Shown piece by piece: positions 28,348 through 37,395 of a stretch of DNA of 64,000 nt (positions are counted from its first letter, which is position 1; every line of letters begins with the position of its first letter). The position numbers and the translations under genes were made by a program. Location of the stretch: positions 62,001 to 126,000 of the forward strand of contig NZ_FOQY01000001.1 in NCBI RefSeq assembly GCF_900113865.1, given 5' to 3'. The notes below the pieces were generated by a model, which saw only the letters and a program-made list of their open reading frames with translations, was not told where the DNA came from and made no database searches. Origin of the DNA: Streptosporangium canum (GTDB taxonomy: Bacteria; Actinomycetota; Actinomycetes; Streptosporangiales; Streptosporangiaceae).

Positions 28348-29504
28348 GCCTCGCCGCCGCCCCCGGAACGGGGTCGACGTCCGCCTCGCCGACAGCCGCC
28401 GGCCTGTGGCGCGGCGGCCGGGGCATCCTCCTGGTCGCGCTCATCGTGGTCGTCGGCGCCGTGATCGGCGTGCTGCTCGGCGGCTCCGGCGGGGGAAGGC
28501 CGCTCGACCCCGCCGACACCTCGCCGTCCGGCGGCAGGGCGCTGGCCCAGCTGCTGCGGGCCCACGGCGTGCAGGTCACCCGGGTCACCTCCGTCGCCGA
28601 GGCGGAGGCCGCCGGCTCCCGCGACCGCACGCTGCTGCTCAGCGACACCTCCTTCCTCAGCGAGAAGGAGGCCGGACGGCTCGGCGCCATCCCCGCCGAC
28701 CTGCTCGTGGTCGGCGTGCAGCCGTACCAGGAGTTGATCACCCCGGGCGTGCGCACCACCAAGAAGGTGCGGGCGCGCTCGCGCGAGCCCCGGTGCGAGC
28801 TGCGGGCCGCGACCGGGGCGGGCAGCGCCTACCTGGGGGGCTCGTCCCTCACCGCCCCCTCCGGGGCCACCGGCTGCTACCCGGCCGACGGCAGGCCCAC
28901 CCTGGTCAGCTACCCCGACGAGGGCAGGACGATCACGGTCGCGGGCGACGGCCAGTTCATGAGCAACCTGCGGCTGGCCGAGGACGGCAACGCCGCCCTG
29001 GCGATGAACCTCGCCGGGGCCCGGCCCTCCCTGGTCTGGCTGGTGGCCCCCGAGACCGCCCCGCAGGCCACCGGTGAGCAGGGACTCTACGACCTGATCC
29101 CCGGCGGGGTCAGATGGGCCGTGGTGCAGCTGGCCGTCGTGGTCCTCCTGCTGGCACTCTGGCGGGGCCGCCGGCTCGGCCCGGTGGTGGCCGAGCGGCT
29201 GCCCGTCGTGGTCAGGGCGGCCGAGACCGTGGAGGGCCGGGGCAGGCTCTACCGGGCCAGGCGGGCCCGCGACCGGGCCGCCGCCGCCCTCCGCACAAGT
29301 TTCGTCGACCGGGTCACCCCCCGGCTCGGCCTGCCGTCGGCGGCCGGGCCGGACGCGAAGGTCGAAGCGATCGCCGAACGCACCGGACAGGCACGCCCCC
29401 ACGTGGGCGCCGCCCTGTACGGCCCGCCGCCGGCGGACGAGGCCGGGCTGGTAGCCCTGGCCGCATATCTGGACATGTTGGAGAGGCAGGTCAAAGAGTC
29501 GTGA
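28344..29504 (+). CDS. DUF4350 domain membrane protein
   Basis: A 386-residue protein with an N-terminal membrane helix (about 23-45), an extracytoplasmic DUF4350 domain (SGGRALAQLLRAHGVQVTRVTSVAEA) and a second helix near 265-283, followed by a cytoplasmic tail. Its GTG overlaps the TGA of the DUF4129 gene (GTGA). It belongs to the MoxR/DUF58 envelope cluster. Confidence 0.82.
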   Translation: MSLAAAPGTGSTSASPTAAGLWRGGRGILLVALIVVVGAVIGVLLGGSGGGRPLDPADTSPSGGRALAQLLRAHGVQVTRVTSVAEAEAAGSRDRTLLLSDTSFLSEKEAGRLGAIPADLLVVGVQPYQELITPGVRTTKKVRARSREPRCELRAATGAGSAYLGGSSLTAPSGATGCYPADGRPTLVSYPDEGRTITVAGDGQFMSNLRLAEDGNAALAMNLAGARPSLVWLVAPETAPQATGEQGLYDLIPGGVRWAVVQLAVVVLLLALWRGRRLGPVVAERLPVVVRAAETVEGRGRLYRARRARDRAAAALRTSFVDRVTPRLGLPSAAGPDAKVEAIAERTGQARPHVGAALYGPPPADEAGLVALAAYLDMLERQVKES

Positions 29505-29571
29505 GCGAGCGTAGCGAGCAGACCGTCGGGCACGGCGGCACGGCGCCGTCGGCGCCGGCAGAGGAGTCCTC

Positions 29572-30582
29572 GTGACCATGCCACCGGAGAACAGCGGCCT
29601 GGCGCAGACACCCCCGGTCGCCGAGACCGCGCCCGGCGCGAGCGCGGCCCGGGAGGCGCTGGCGGGCCTGCGCGCCGAGGTCGCCAAGGCCGTCGTCGGC
29701 CAGGACGCCGTGGTCACCGGGCTGGTGATCGCGCTGCTCTGCCGGGGACACGTGCTGCTCGAAGGCGTGCCGGGCGTCGCCAAGACCCTGCTGGTCAGAA
29801 CCCTGGCGGCGGCGCTCTCGCTGGATTTCAAGCGGGTGCAGTTCACCCCCGACCTGATGCCGGGCGACGTCACCGGCTCCTTGATCTACGACGCGAAGAC
29901 GTCGGAGTTCGAGTTCCGCCAGGGCCCGGTCTTCACCAACCTGCTGCTCGCCGACGAGATCAACCGCACGCCCCCCAAGACGCAGGCGGCGTTGCTGGAG
30001 GCGATGGAGGAGCGGCAGGTCAGCGTGGACGGCAAGCCGCGCGGGCTGCCCGAGCCGTTCATCGTGGCCGCCACCCAGAACCCGGTGGAGTACGAAGGCA
30101 CCTACCAGCTCCCCGAGGCGCAGCTCGACCGCTTCCTGCTCAAGCTGACCGTGCCGCTGCCGCCCCGCGACCAGGAGATCGCGGTGCTGGAACGGCACGC
30201 GCTGGGCTTCGACCCGCGCGACCTGTCCCACATCAAGGCCGTGGCCACCATCGCCGACCTGGACGCCGGTCGCGCGGCGGTCAGCCAGGTGCACACCGGC
30301 CCCGAGGTGCTCGGCTACATCGTGGACATCGCCAGGGCCACCCGGCAGTCGCCGTCACTGCAGCTCGGCGTCTCGCCGCGTGGCGCCACCGCGCTGCTGG
30401 CCGGGGCACGGGCCTGGGCCTGGCTGTCCGGCCGCTCCTACGTGACCCCGGACGACGTCAAGGCGCTGGCCAGGCCCTCCATGCGGCACCGGATCCAGCT
30501 CCGCCCCGAGGCCGAGCTGGAGGGCGCGACCGCCGACGGCCTGATCGACGCCATCCTCGCCTCCGTCCCCGTCCCCCGCTGA
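29572..30582 (+). CDS. MoxR-family AAA+ ATPase
   Basis: A 336-residue ATPase with Walker A EGVPGVAKTLL, Walker B LLLADEINRTPPKTQAALLEAMEE and sensor region VAATQNPVEYEGTYQLPEAQLDRF, all typical of MoxR. MoxR proteins act as chaperones for the maturation of complexes with VWA/DUF58 partners, and a DUF58 gene follows four bases downstream. GTG 29572 has GAGGAG five bases upstream; ATG 29578 is the alternative. Confidence 0.93.
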   Translation: MTMPPENSGLAQTPPVAETAPGASAAREALAGLRAEVAKAVVGQDAVVTGLVIALLCRGHVLLEGVPGVAKTLLVRTLAAALSLDFKRVQFTPDLMPGDVTGSLIYDAKTSEFEFRQGPVFTNLLLADEINRTPPKTQAALLEAMEERQVSVDGKPRGLPEPFIVAATQNPVEYEGTYQLPEAQLDRFLLKLTVPLPPRDQEIAVLERHALGFDPRDLSHIKAVATIADLDAGRAAVSQVHTGPEVLGYIVDIARATRQSPSLQLGVSPRGATALLAGARAWAWLSGRSYVTPDDVKALARPSMRHRIQLRPEAELEGATADGLIDAILASVPVPR

Positions 30583-30586
30583 GCCG

Positions 30587-31954
30587 ATGGCACTGACAGG
30601 ACGAGCCGCCCTGCTGGCCCTGCTGGGGACGCTGGCCGTGCTCTTCGCGCCACAGCCGGCACCGGCCGTGGCCGGCGTGGCGCTGCTGCTCCTGGCGCTG
30701 ATCGCGGTCGACCTGCTGCTGGCCGCGGGCGTGCGGCAGCTGCGGTTCACCCGCTCGGGCGACCGGCTGATCCGGCTCGGCGAGTCCGCCACGGTCGAGC
30801 TGATCGTGGAGAACCCCGGCCCCCGCCGGGCCCGGGGCCTGCTCAGGGACGCCTGGCCCCCTTCGGCCGGGACCGCGCCACGACGGCTGCCGCTGGACGT
30901 GCCCGCCGGCGAGCGCCGCCGCCTCATCACGACGCTCACCCCCACCCGCCGGGGCGACCGCGAGGCGGTCACGGTCACGGTGCGCACCCTGGGCCCGCTG
31001 GGCATCGCGGCCCGCCAGGGCTCCCACCGGGTGCCGTGGTCGGTGCGGGTGCTGCCGCCGTTCCTCAGCCGCAAACACCTGCCCGCCAAGCTGTCCAGGC
31101 TCAGGGAGCTGGAGGGCCAGCATCCGTCGATGGTCAGGGGGCAGGGCACCGAGTTCGACTCGCTGCGCGAGTACGTGGCCGGCGACGACGTCCGTTCGAT
31201 CGACTGGCGGGCCACCGCCCGCCGCAACGACGTCGTGGTCCGCACCTGGCGGCCGGAGCGCGACCGGCGGGTCCTGATCGTCCTGGACACCGGCCGCACC
31301 TCGGCCGGCCGGGTCGGCACGGCCCCCGTCCCGCTGGCCGGCGAGATGCCCGGGACCGGCGGCCTGTACGGCGGGGCGGCGGTCGTGCCGGGCTGGCCCC
31401 GGCTGGACTGGTCGATGGACGCGGCGCTGCTGCTGGCCGCGCTGGCCGCCCGCGCCGGGGACCGGGTGGACTTCCTGGCCTACGACCGCGCGGTGCGCGC
31501 CTGGGTGTCCGGCGCCAGCCGTACCGAACTGCTGTCGTCGCTGGTCAACACCATGGCACCGCTGGAGGCCGAGCTCGTCGAGGCCGACTCGGCCGGCATG
31601 GTCGCGGCCATTCTGGCGCGGGCCAAGCGGCGCAGCCTGGTCGTCGTGCTGACCGACCTGAACGCGGCGTCGCTGGAGGAGGGACTCCTGCCGATGCTCC
31701 CTCAGCTCTCCGCACGGCACCTGGTGCTCCTCGCCGCCGTCTCCGACCCGCAGGTGGCCGCGATGGCGGCCGGGCGCGGCACGCCGGAGCTGGTCTACAA
31801 CGCGGCGGCCGCCGAGCACCAGAACGCCGGCCGGCGCAGGATCACCGCCCGGCTGCGCCGCCAGGGGGTGGAGGTCGTGGACGCCGCCCCGGAGCAGATC
31901 GCGCCCGCCCTGGCCGACGCCTACCTCGCGCTGAAGGCCGCGGGCCGCCTCTGA
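30587..31954 (+). CDS. DUF58 domain protein (VWA-like)
   Basis: A 455-residue protein with two N-terminal membrane helices (about 5-20 and 24-45) and the DUF58 signature REYVAGDDVRSIDWRATARRNDVVVR followed by a VWA-like fold (VLIVLDTGRTSAGR). It is the usual partner of the MoxR ATPase encoded just before it. Probably the last gene of the operon. Confidence 0.9.
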   Translation: MALTGRAALLALLGTLAVLFAPQPAPAVAGVALLLLALIAVDLLLAAGVRQLRFTRSGDRLIRLGESATVELIVENPGPRRARGLLRDAWPPSAGTAPRRLPLDVPAGERRRLITTLTPTRRGDREAVTVTVRTLGPLGIAARQGSHRVPWSVRVLPPFLSRKHLPAKLSRLRELEGQHPSMVRGQGTEFDSLREYVAGDDVRSIDWRATARRNDVVVRTWRPERDRRVLIVLDTGRTSAGRVGTAPVPLAGEMPGTGGLYGGAAVVPGWPRLDWSMDAALLLAALAARAGDRVDFLAYDRAVRAWVSGASRTELLSSLVNTMAPLEAELVEADSAGMVAAILARAKRRSLVVVLTDLNAASLEEGLLPMLPQLSARHLVLLAAVSDPQVAAMAAGRGTPELVYNAAAAEHQNAGRRRITARLRRQGVEVVDAAPEQIAPALADAYLALKAAGRL

Positions 31955-31959
31955 CCGTT

Positions 31960-32153
31960 CCCGGGCCCCGGCGATCTGCCGGGGAGAGGTGTATCCGGCC
32001 GACCCGATGACACAGCCGGTAGCGGTGAGCGAGGGGCCGGGCACATAGCCGGTGGCCAGCCAGGCGCCGGCCCGTCTGGACGGCGTCCACGACCGGCGTG
32101 GTGGAGGCGCCGCCGGTGAAAGGGTGGGCGGCGTTCCGGATCGGAGCCGCCAT
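31960..32153 (-). pseudogene. possible frameshifted gene remnant
   Basis: On the minus strand, ATG 32153 opens MAAPIRNAAHPFTGGAS with strong GC-third codon bias. After about 28 codons the bias moves to another frame, which reads WLATGYVPGPSLTATGCV and then runs into the DUF58 gene. This looks like the N-terminus of a former gene divergent from the double-MerR regulator and broken near 32065. I do not recognise the family, and the reading may be chance. Confidence 0.25.
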
Positions 32154-32156
32154 GTC

Positions 32157-32174
32157 TTCAACGGCATCGTTGAA
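32157..32174. promoter_or_regulatory. inverted repeat upstream of the double-MerR gene
   Basis: TTCAACG, spacer GCAT, CGTTGAA: a perfect 18-bp inverted repeat, followed at 32182-32187 by TATAAA, a good -10 box. The repeat overlaps the expected -35 area, the usual place for a MerR-type operator. Confidence 0.6.
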
Positions 32175-32230
32175 TCTTCCGTATAAACTTATGCGGCATT
32201 TCCCGCTGCTGACGAGGACCTGCCTTCAAA

Positions 32231-32920
32231 ATGCGGTTGCGACCCATCGATCTGGCGCGCGAGCACGGCCTGTCCACCCAGGCGGTGCGCAACTACGAGG
32301 AGGCGGGGATCCTGCCGCCGGCCGAGCGCTCGCCGCACGGTTACCGCGTCTACGCTCCGCGCCACGCGGCGGCGTTGCGGACGTTCCTGGCGTTGATCCC
32401 CGCGCACGGCCACGCGACCGCGGGGGCGATCATGCGGGCCGTGAACGGCGGCGCGGCCGAGGAGGCGCTGCGGCTGATCGACGGGAGCCACGCGGAACTG
32501 GCCGGCGACCGGCACACACTGGAGGCCGTGGAGCTGGCGCTGCGCGACCTGGCGCCGCCGCGTGAGCTGGAGCCGGGTGTGACGTTCATCGGGCCGCTGG
32601 CGCGCAGGCTCGGCATCCGGCCTGCGACGTTGCGCAAATGGGAGCGGGCCGGGCTGATCGTGCCCCGGCGCGACCCGCGCACCGGCTACCGCGTCTACAC
32701 CTCCGCCGACGTGCGCGACGTGCTGCTGGCCCACCAGCTGCGGCGGGGCGGGCACGGGCTGGAGCAGATCGCTCGGGTGCTGGAGCGGGTGCGGGCGGCG
32801 GGCGGACCGGAGCCGCTGCAGGCGACGCTGCGGGAGTGGCGCGACCGGCTGACGGCACGTGGCCTGGCGATGCTGGCGGGCGCGGGCGCGCTCGACACCT
32901 ATCTGGGGACGCGACGCTAG
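32231..32920 (+). CDS. transcriptional regulator with two MerR domains (TioE-type)
   Basis: A 229-residue protein with two complete MerR-type winged helices: PIDLAREHGLSTQAVRNYEEAGILPP...YRVY (residues 4-41) and PLARRLGIRPATLRKWERAGLIVP...YRVYTSADV (about 120-160). The TioE family has this arrangement. No effector domain is evident. An inverted repeat and TATAAA lie just upstream, suggesting autoregulation. No intact divergent target gene is present. Short tandem repeats span its stop codon. Confidence 0.82.
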   Translation: MRLRPIDLAREHGLSTQAVRNYEEAGILPPAERSPHGYRVYAPRHAAALRTFLALIPAHGHATAGAIMRAVNGGAAEEALRLIDGSHAELAGDRHTLEAVELALRDLAPPRELEPGVTFIGPLARRLGIRPATLRKWERAGLIVPRRDPRTGYRVYTSADVRDVLLAHQLRRGGHGLEQIARVLERVRAAGGPEPLQATLREWRDRLTARGLAMLAGAGALDTYLGTRR

Positions 32921-32961
32921 TCTGGGGACGCGGCGCTCGGTAGCCGAGGACGCGGCGCTAG
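32902..32961. repeat. three short repeats across the double-MerR stop codon
   Basis: Units of 19, 23 and 18 bases beginning at 32902, 32921 and 32944 share GGGGACGCG(A/G)CGCT or GAGGACGCGGCGCT, and each ends in TAG. The first TAG is the gene's stop; the last overlaps the stop codon of the opposing SpoIIM gene. Confidence 0.7.
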
Positions 32962-33953
32962 CCGGCGCTCGGCGCGAGGTCGGGGGCCCGCTCCAGGTCT
33001 CCCGTCTCCTGGGCGGCCAGCGCCCGGCGGCCGAAGAAGATCACGTAGGCGAGGAAGGCCGCCTCGGCGACCACCCCGATGCCGATCCGCGCCCAGGTGG
33101 GCAGGCCCGAGGGGGTGACCAGCCCCTCGATCAGGCCGGAGACGAACAGCACCACGACCAGGCCGAGGGCCACGCTCATGACGGCCCTGCCCTGCTCGGC
33201 GAGGGCCTCGCCGCGCTTTCTGGGACCGGGGTCGACGACCGTCCAGCCGAGGCGCATGCCGACCGCCGCGGCCAGGAACACCGCGGTCAGCTCCAGCAGG
33301 CCGTGCGGGGTGATCAGGCCGAAGAAGATGTCCAGCTTGCCGCGCGAGGCCATCAGCCCGGCGGAGACGGCCACGTTGAGCGCGTTCTCCCACAGGATGT
33401 AGGGGATCGGCAGGCCGAGCAGCACGGCCATGATGATGACCTGCATCGACACCCAGGCGTTGTTGACCCAGACCTGCCCGGCGAACGAGGCCGCGGGGTG
33501 CTCGGAGTAGTAGTCGGCGAAGTCGTGGTCGACGAGCTGGGTGATCTCCTCGGGCGTGCCGATCGCGGCCTGGACGGCGGGGTCGCCCGCCACCCAGACG
33601 GCGACGACCGCGGAGACCAGGACGAACGCGGCGGTCGTGCCGAGCCACCACCAGCGGGCCCGGTAGGCGACCACCGGGAAGGAGACGGCGAAGAAGCGGA
33701 TGAACTCCCGCCAGGCGGGGGTGTGCGCGCCGGTCACCGCCGAGCGGGCCCGGGCGACCAGCGCCGACAGCCGGCCCACCAGGATCGGGTCGGCCGATCC
33801 CGAGCGCACGATGGACAGGTGCGTGGCGACCCGCTGGTAGAGGTCGACCAGTTCGTCGGTCTCGGCGCCGTTCAGCGACCTCCGGCGCCGGACGAGGTCC
33901 TCCAGGCGGTCCCAGGCCTGCCGGTGCGCGCTGACAAAGACGTCGATGTCCAC
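32958..33953 (-). CDS. stage II sporulation protein M family membrane protein
   Basis: A 331-residue protein of the SpoIIM/DUF95 family with a cytoplasmic N-terminal helical region (1-100) and about five membrane helices (near 105-125, 175-195, 215-245, 268-290, 298-315); ENALNVAVSAGLMASRGKLDIFFGLITPHGLLELTAV is the family core. In non-endospore-forming actinobacteria such proteins accompany RDD and MoxR/DUF58 genes; the role is unknown. Here the ribose operon separates it from the RDD gene. Confidence 0.87.
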   Translation of the reverse strand: MDIDVFVSAHRQAWDRLEDLVRRRRSLNGAETDELVDLYQRVATHLSIVRSGSADPILVGRLSALVARARSAVTGAHTPAWREFIRFFAVSFPVVAYRARWWWLGTTAAFVLVSAVVAVWVAGDPAVQAAIGTPEEITQLVDHDFADYYSEHPAASFAGQVWVNNAWVSMQVIIMAVLLGLPIPYILWENALNVAVSAGLMASRGKLDIFFGLITPHGLLELTAVFLAAAVGMRLGWTVVDPGPRKRGEALAEQGRAVMSVALGLVVVLFVSGLIEGLVTPSGLPTWARIGIGVVAEAAFLAYVIFFGRRALAAQETGDLERAPDLAPSAG

Positions 33954-34015
33954 GCAGGAAGCGTATCCACATCCGCGCTCACGCCGGGATGCCCTGCCCC
34001 GGGAGGAAGCTGCCC

Positions 34016-34053
34016 CGTCCTCCCGCGACCGGGTTTTCCCGGCGAGGAGGACG
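34016..34053. terminator. terminator of the ribose operon
   Basis: A two-part hairpin: outer arms CGTCCTCC/GGAGGACG and inner arms CCGGG/CCCGG around TTTT. It lies 24 bases past the rbsD stop on the minus strand. Confidence 0.75.
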
Positions 34054-34076
34054 GCGACCGCCGCGGGGCCGTACGG

Positions 34077-34466
34077 TCAGAACGCGACCCCGCACCGCAG
34101 GAGCACGTTGGCGTACGGCCGCGCCTCGCCGGTCCGCACGACCAGCCGGCTGGAGCGGGACAGGCGCTTGAGCTCGCTGTGCGGGATGTAGGTCAGGCCG
34201 GGCAGCCGGGCTCCGAGCAGGGCGTCACACTCGGCGTTGGCCGTGCGGACCTCCCGCGCCGCGGTGGCGCCCTCGACGACGAGCTCGGCGAGGATTCCGT
34301 CCAGCACGTCGGCGAACGCCGGAATGCCCGGCAGGAAGGCGAGGTCGACGACCTCGACGCCGGAGGGCAGCGGCATCCCGCTGTCGCAGACGAGCAGCTC
34401 GTCGGTGTGGCCGAGGCGGGCGAGCCCGCCGGACAGGGCCGCGTTGAGGATTCCCGCGCGCTTCAC
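34077..34466 (-). CDS. rbsD: D-ribose pyranase
   Basis: A 129-residue RbsD/FucU-family mutarotase that converts beta-pyranose to beta-furanose ribose, the form used by ribokinase. His20 in RLGHTDELLVCDSGMP is the catalytic residue, and the C-terminal YANVLLRCGVAF is conserved. ATG 34466 overlaps the rbsK stop (ATGA). Last gene of the operon. Confidence 0.94.
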   Translation of the reverse strand: MKRAGILNAALSGGLARLGHTDELLVCDSGMPLPSGVEVVDLAFLPGIPAFADVLDGILAELVVEGATAAREVRTANAECDALLGARLPGLTYIPHSELKRLSRSSRLVVRTGEARPYANVLLRCGVAF

Positions 34467-35452
34467 AGGGCCTCCAGATCCTCCGGGTACGGATAGGAAC
34501 TCTGCGCGCCGGGTCTGCGCACCGAGGCGGCGCCCACCCGGACCGCGAAGGCGGTGGCGGCGGCCAGGTCGTCGCCGCCGGCCAGGCGCCAGGCCAGCGC
34601 CCCGGTGAACGCGTCACCGGCGCCGGTGGTGTCGACGGCCTCCACCTGGGGACTCGGCACCTCCGTCACCCCGCCCGGCCCGGCGACGACCGCGCCCCCG
34701 GCCCCCAGTGTGAGGACCACCGAACGGGGGCCCAGCGCGAGCAGGGCCCGCGCCTGCCGGCCGGGGGCGCCGCGCCGCCCGAGCAGGAGCGCGGCCTCGT
34801 GTTCGTTGACGACGAGCGGGTCGCAGACCGCCAGCAGCTCGTCGGGGACCATGGCCGGAGGCGACAGGTTGAAGACCACCCGCGCCGCCGTCCGGGCGGC
34901 GGCCAGGACCGCGGCGAGAGGGCTCTCCAGTTGCAGGGAGACGACCCGCGCCGAGGCCAGCAGGCCGGCCGCCGCGGCGATGTCGTCCTCGCTCAGCCGC
35001 GCGTTGACCCCTGGTGACACGATGATGCTGTTGTCACCGTCCGCCCCCACCGTGATCAGGGCGACGCCGCTCGGCCCCGGGGTCTCGACGAGATGGTCCA
35101 GCCCCACGCCGTCACCGGCGAGCGCCTTGCGCAGGAACTCGCCGTTGCCGTCGGAGCCGATCCTGCCGAGCAGGGCCACGCGGGCGCCGAGCCGGGCCGC
35201 GGCGACGGCCTGGTTGGCGCCCTTCCCCCCGGGATAGGTGACCAGGTCGGAGCCGATCACGGTCTCGCCGGGCGCGGGACGGCGGTCGACGCGGACCACC
35301 AGGTCGGCGTTGACCGAGCCGACGACGACCAGCTCGTACGGGCTCGCCCCGGCCTCCCCGCCCTGCTCGTATGGCCCTACCCCGGCCTCCCCGCCGTGCC
35401 CGTGGGCGTTCTCGGGAGGGACGGGCTCGACGGCGCCGCCGTGGACGGTCAT
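34463..35452 (-). CDS. rbsK: ribokinase
   Basis: A 329-residue PfkB-family kinase phosphorylating ribose at O5. The N-terminal signature is YPGGKGANQAVAAARLGARV, and the C-terminal signature VDTTGAGDAFTGAL contains the catalytic Asp. ATG 35452 overlaps the rbsB stop (TGATG); GTG 35455 is also possible. The normal domain begins only at residue 41 (LVVVGSVNADLVVRVD). The extra N-terminus contains two 11-residue tandem units, GGEAGVGPYEQ and GGEAGASPYEL, not expected in ribokinases. A later start is possible but I see no good one. Confidence 0.92.
   Translation of the reverse strand: MTVHGGAVEPVPPENAHGHGGEAGVGPYEQGGEAGASPYELVVVGSVNADLVVRVDRRPAPGETVIGSDLVTYPGGKGANQAVAAARLGARVALLGRIGSDGNGEFLRKALAGDGVGLDHLVETPGPSGVALITVGADGDNSIIVSPGVNARLSEDDIAAAAGLLASARVVSLQLESPLAAVLAAARTAARVVFNLSPPAMVPDELLAVCDPLVVNEHEAALLLGRRGAPGRQARALLALGPRSVVLTLGAGGAVVAGPGGVTEVPSPQVEAVDTTGAGDAFTGALAWRLAGGDDLAAATAFAVRVGAASVRRPGAQSSYPYPEDLEAL
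35330..35395. repeat. 33-bp in-frame tandem repeat in rbsK
   Basis: Encodes residues 20-30 and 31-41 of the predicted ribokinase as two similar 11-residue units, just before the conserved domain. Confidence 0.7.
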
Positions 35453-36399
35453 CACGAACCCGCGAACTCTGCGACGTTGTCCTTGTTCACGGCCTTGACC
35501 GGCACGGCCACCGTGGCCTCGATCTTCTCGCCCTTGGCCGCCTTGATCGCGCCCTGTACGGCCTGCTGGCCGAGGAGCTGCGGCTGCTGGGCGATGCTGG
35601 CGTTCAGCGTGCCGGCCTGGATGGCCGTGAGCCCGTCCGGGGTGCCGTCGAAGCCGACGATCTTGACTTCCTTGCCCGCCTTCGCGCCCAGCGCCTTGAC
35701 GGCGCCGAGGGCCATCTCGTCGTTCTCGGCGAACACCCCGGTGATGCCGGGGTTGGACTGGACCAGGTTGGTCATGACGTCCAGGCCCTTGGTCCGGTCG
35801 AAGTCGGCGGGCTGCTGGGCGACCACCTGGATGTCCGGGTAGGCCTTGATGCCCTCGGTGAAGCCCTGGCCGCGGTCACGGGCGGCGGAGGTGCCGGGAA
35901 CGCCCTGGAGGACGGCGACCTTGCCCTTCTCGCCCATCTGCTTGGCCAGCTCCTGAGCCGCCAGCTTGCCGCCGGCGACGTTGTCGGATGCCACGGTCTG
36001 GGCCACGGTGGCGCCGTTGACCACGCGGTCGACGGCGATCACCGGGATCTTCGAGCGCTCGGCGGCCTTCACCGCGGGCCCGGCGGCGTCGGAGTCGACC
36101 GGGTTGATGATGATCGCCTTCATGCTCTGGCTGGCGAAGTTCTGGATCTGGTTCACCTGCTGCGAGGCGTCGTTCTGGGCGTCGGTGACGGTCAGCGCGA
36201 CGCCCTGCTTCTTGGCCTCGTCCTCGGCGCCCTTGCGGAGCTGGACGAAGTAGGGGTTGTTCAGGGTGGAGACCGACATGCCGAGCTTGATGTCTCCCGC
36301 GGCCGCTCCGGACCCTCCCGAGGAGGAACCCGAGCCGCAGGCCGTCAGGCCCAGGGCGAGCGCGGCGCCGGCCGCGATGACGGTGATGGTGCGTTTCAT
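35452..36399 (-). CDS. rbsB: ribose ABC transporter substrate-binding lipoprotein
   Basis: A 315-residue periplasmic-binding-type lipoprotein: signal peptide with lipobox LTAC (Cys21), Ser/Gly linker, then a type-1 sugar-binding fold (MSVSTLNNPYFVQLRKGAEDEA, NPVDSDAAGPAVKAA, VFAENDEMALGAVKALG). It captures ribose outside the cell and delivers it to RbsC. It starts 18 bases after rbsC. Confidence 0.94.
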   Translation of the reverse strand: MKRTITVIAAGAALALGLTACGSGSSSGGSGAAAGDIKLGMSVSTLNNPYFVQLRKGAEDEAKKQGVALTVTDAQNDASQQVNQIQNFASQSMKAIIINPVDSDAAGPAVKAAERSKIPVIAVDRVVNGATVAQTVASDNVAGGKLAAQELAKQMGEKGKVAVLQGVPGTSAARDRGQGFTEGIKAYPDIQVVAQQPADFDRTKGLDVMTNLVQSNPGITGVFAENDEMALGAVKALGAKAGKEVKIVGFDGTPDGLTAIQAGTLNASIAQQPQLLGQQAVQGAIKAAKGEKIEATVAVPVKAVNKDNVAEFAGS

Positions 36400-36417
36400 G
36401 GTTTTCCCTCGGTGGTT

Positions 36418-37395
36418 TCAGTTGGTTCCGCGACGGCGCAGGGTGTCGAGCAGGACCGCGAGCGCGATCACCACTCCGATCACGACCTGTTGCCAGAAGG
36501 CGGAGACGGACAGCAGGTTGAGGCCGTTGCGCAGCACCGCGAGGATGAGCGCGCCGACGAAGGTGCCGAAGGCCCGGCCCTTGCCGCCGGACAGGCTCGC
36601 CCCGCCGATGACGACGGCGGCGATGGCGTCCAGCTCGTAGCCGGCGGCCGCCTGGGGCTGGGCCGAGGCCAGCCGGCTGGCCAGGACGATGCCCGCGACC
36701 GCGGCGAAGAGCCCGGCCAGGGCGTAGGTGATGAGCTTCTGCCTGTTGACGTTGATGCCGGACAGCCGGGCGGCCTCCTCGTTGCCGCCGATGGCGTACA
36801 TCGCGCGCCCGCTGTAGGTCCGGCTCAGGATCACGGCCGTGATCAGACCCATGATCAGCATGACGACGACCGGGACCGGCAGGTAGTCGCCGATGGTGTC
36901 GCCCAGGTGCGAGACCGCCTCCGGCATCGCGATCGGGCTGCCCTGCGAGATCACCAGGGCCAGGCCGCGGGCGATGCCGAGCATGGCCAGCGTGGCGATG
37001 AACGGCGGCAGCTTGCCGTAGGCGATCAGGGCGGCGTTGACCAGCCCGCACGCGAGGCCGACGGCGAGGGCGATCACGGTGGCCAGCGGCCACGGCAGGC
37101 CCGCGTCGGTCGCGGTCCAGGCCAGCACGATCGCCGACAGGGCCGCGACGGAGCCGACCGACAGGTCGATGCCGCCGGTGATGATGACGAAGGTGGCGCC
37201 GAAGGCGAGGATCGCGGTGACCGCCGCCTGCACGCCCACGTTGAGCAGGTTGGTCACCGTCAGGAAGTCGCCCGACAGCAGCGACAGCGCCACCGCGAGC
37301 ACGACCAGCGCGACCAGCGCGCCGTTCTCGCCCAGCCAGACGGCGGCCGGCGGTTTCCGGCCGGGGGGCTTGCGCTGCAGCACGTTAGTGGACAC
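36418..37395 (-). CDS. rbsC: ribose ABC transporter permease
   Basis: About 325 residues with eight to ten hydrophobic helices and the RbsC core GGIDLSVGSVAALSAI, YAIGGNEEAARLSGINV and GRAFGTFVGALILAVLRNGLNLL. I prefer GTG 37395, with GGAGG six bases upstream; the ATG at 37401 sits only one base from that site. The gene overlaps the end of rbsA. Confidence 0.93.
   Translation of the reverse strand: MSTNVLQRKPPGRKPPAAVWLGENGALVALVVLAVALSLLSGDFLTVTNLLNVGVQAAVTAILAFGATFVIITGGIDLSVGSVAALSAIVLAWTATDAGLPWPLATVIALAVGLACGLVNAALIAYGKLPPFIATLAMLGIARGLALVISQGSPIAMPEAVSHLGDTIGDYLPVPVVVMLIMGLITAVILSRTYSGRAMYAIGGNEEAARLSGINVNRQKLITYALAGLFAAVAGIVLASRLASAQPQAAAGYELDAIAAVVIGGASLSGGKGRAFGTFVGALILAVLRNGLNLLSVSAFWQQVVIGVVIALAVLLDTLRRRGTN

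Noticed and set aside
29501-29574. A 24-codon frame (GTG start overlapping the DUF4350 stop, ending in the MoxR start)
   Set aside because: Neatly overlapping both neighbours, but composed of low-complexity Ser/Glu/Ala residues with no binding site of its own; probably chance.
36257-36640. Plus-strand open frame over rbsB/rbsC
   Set aside because: A shadow of two well-identified transporter genes on the minus strand.
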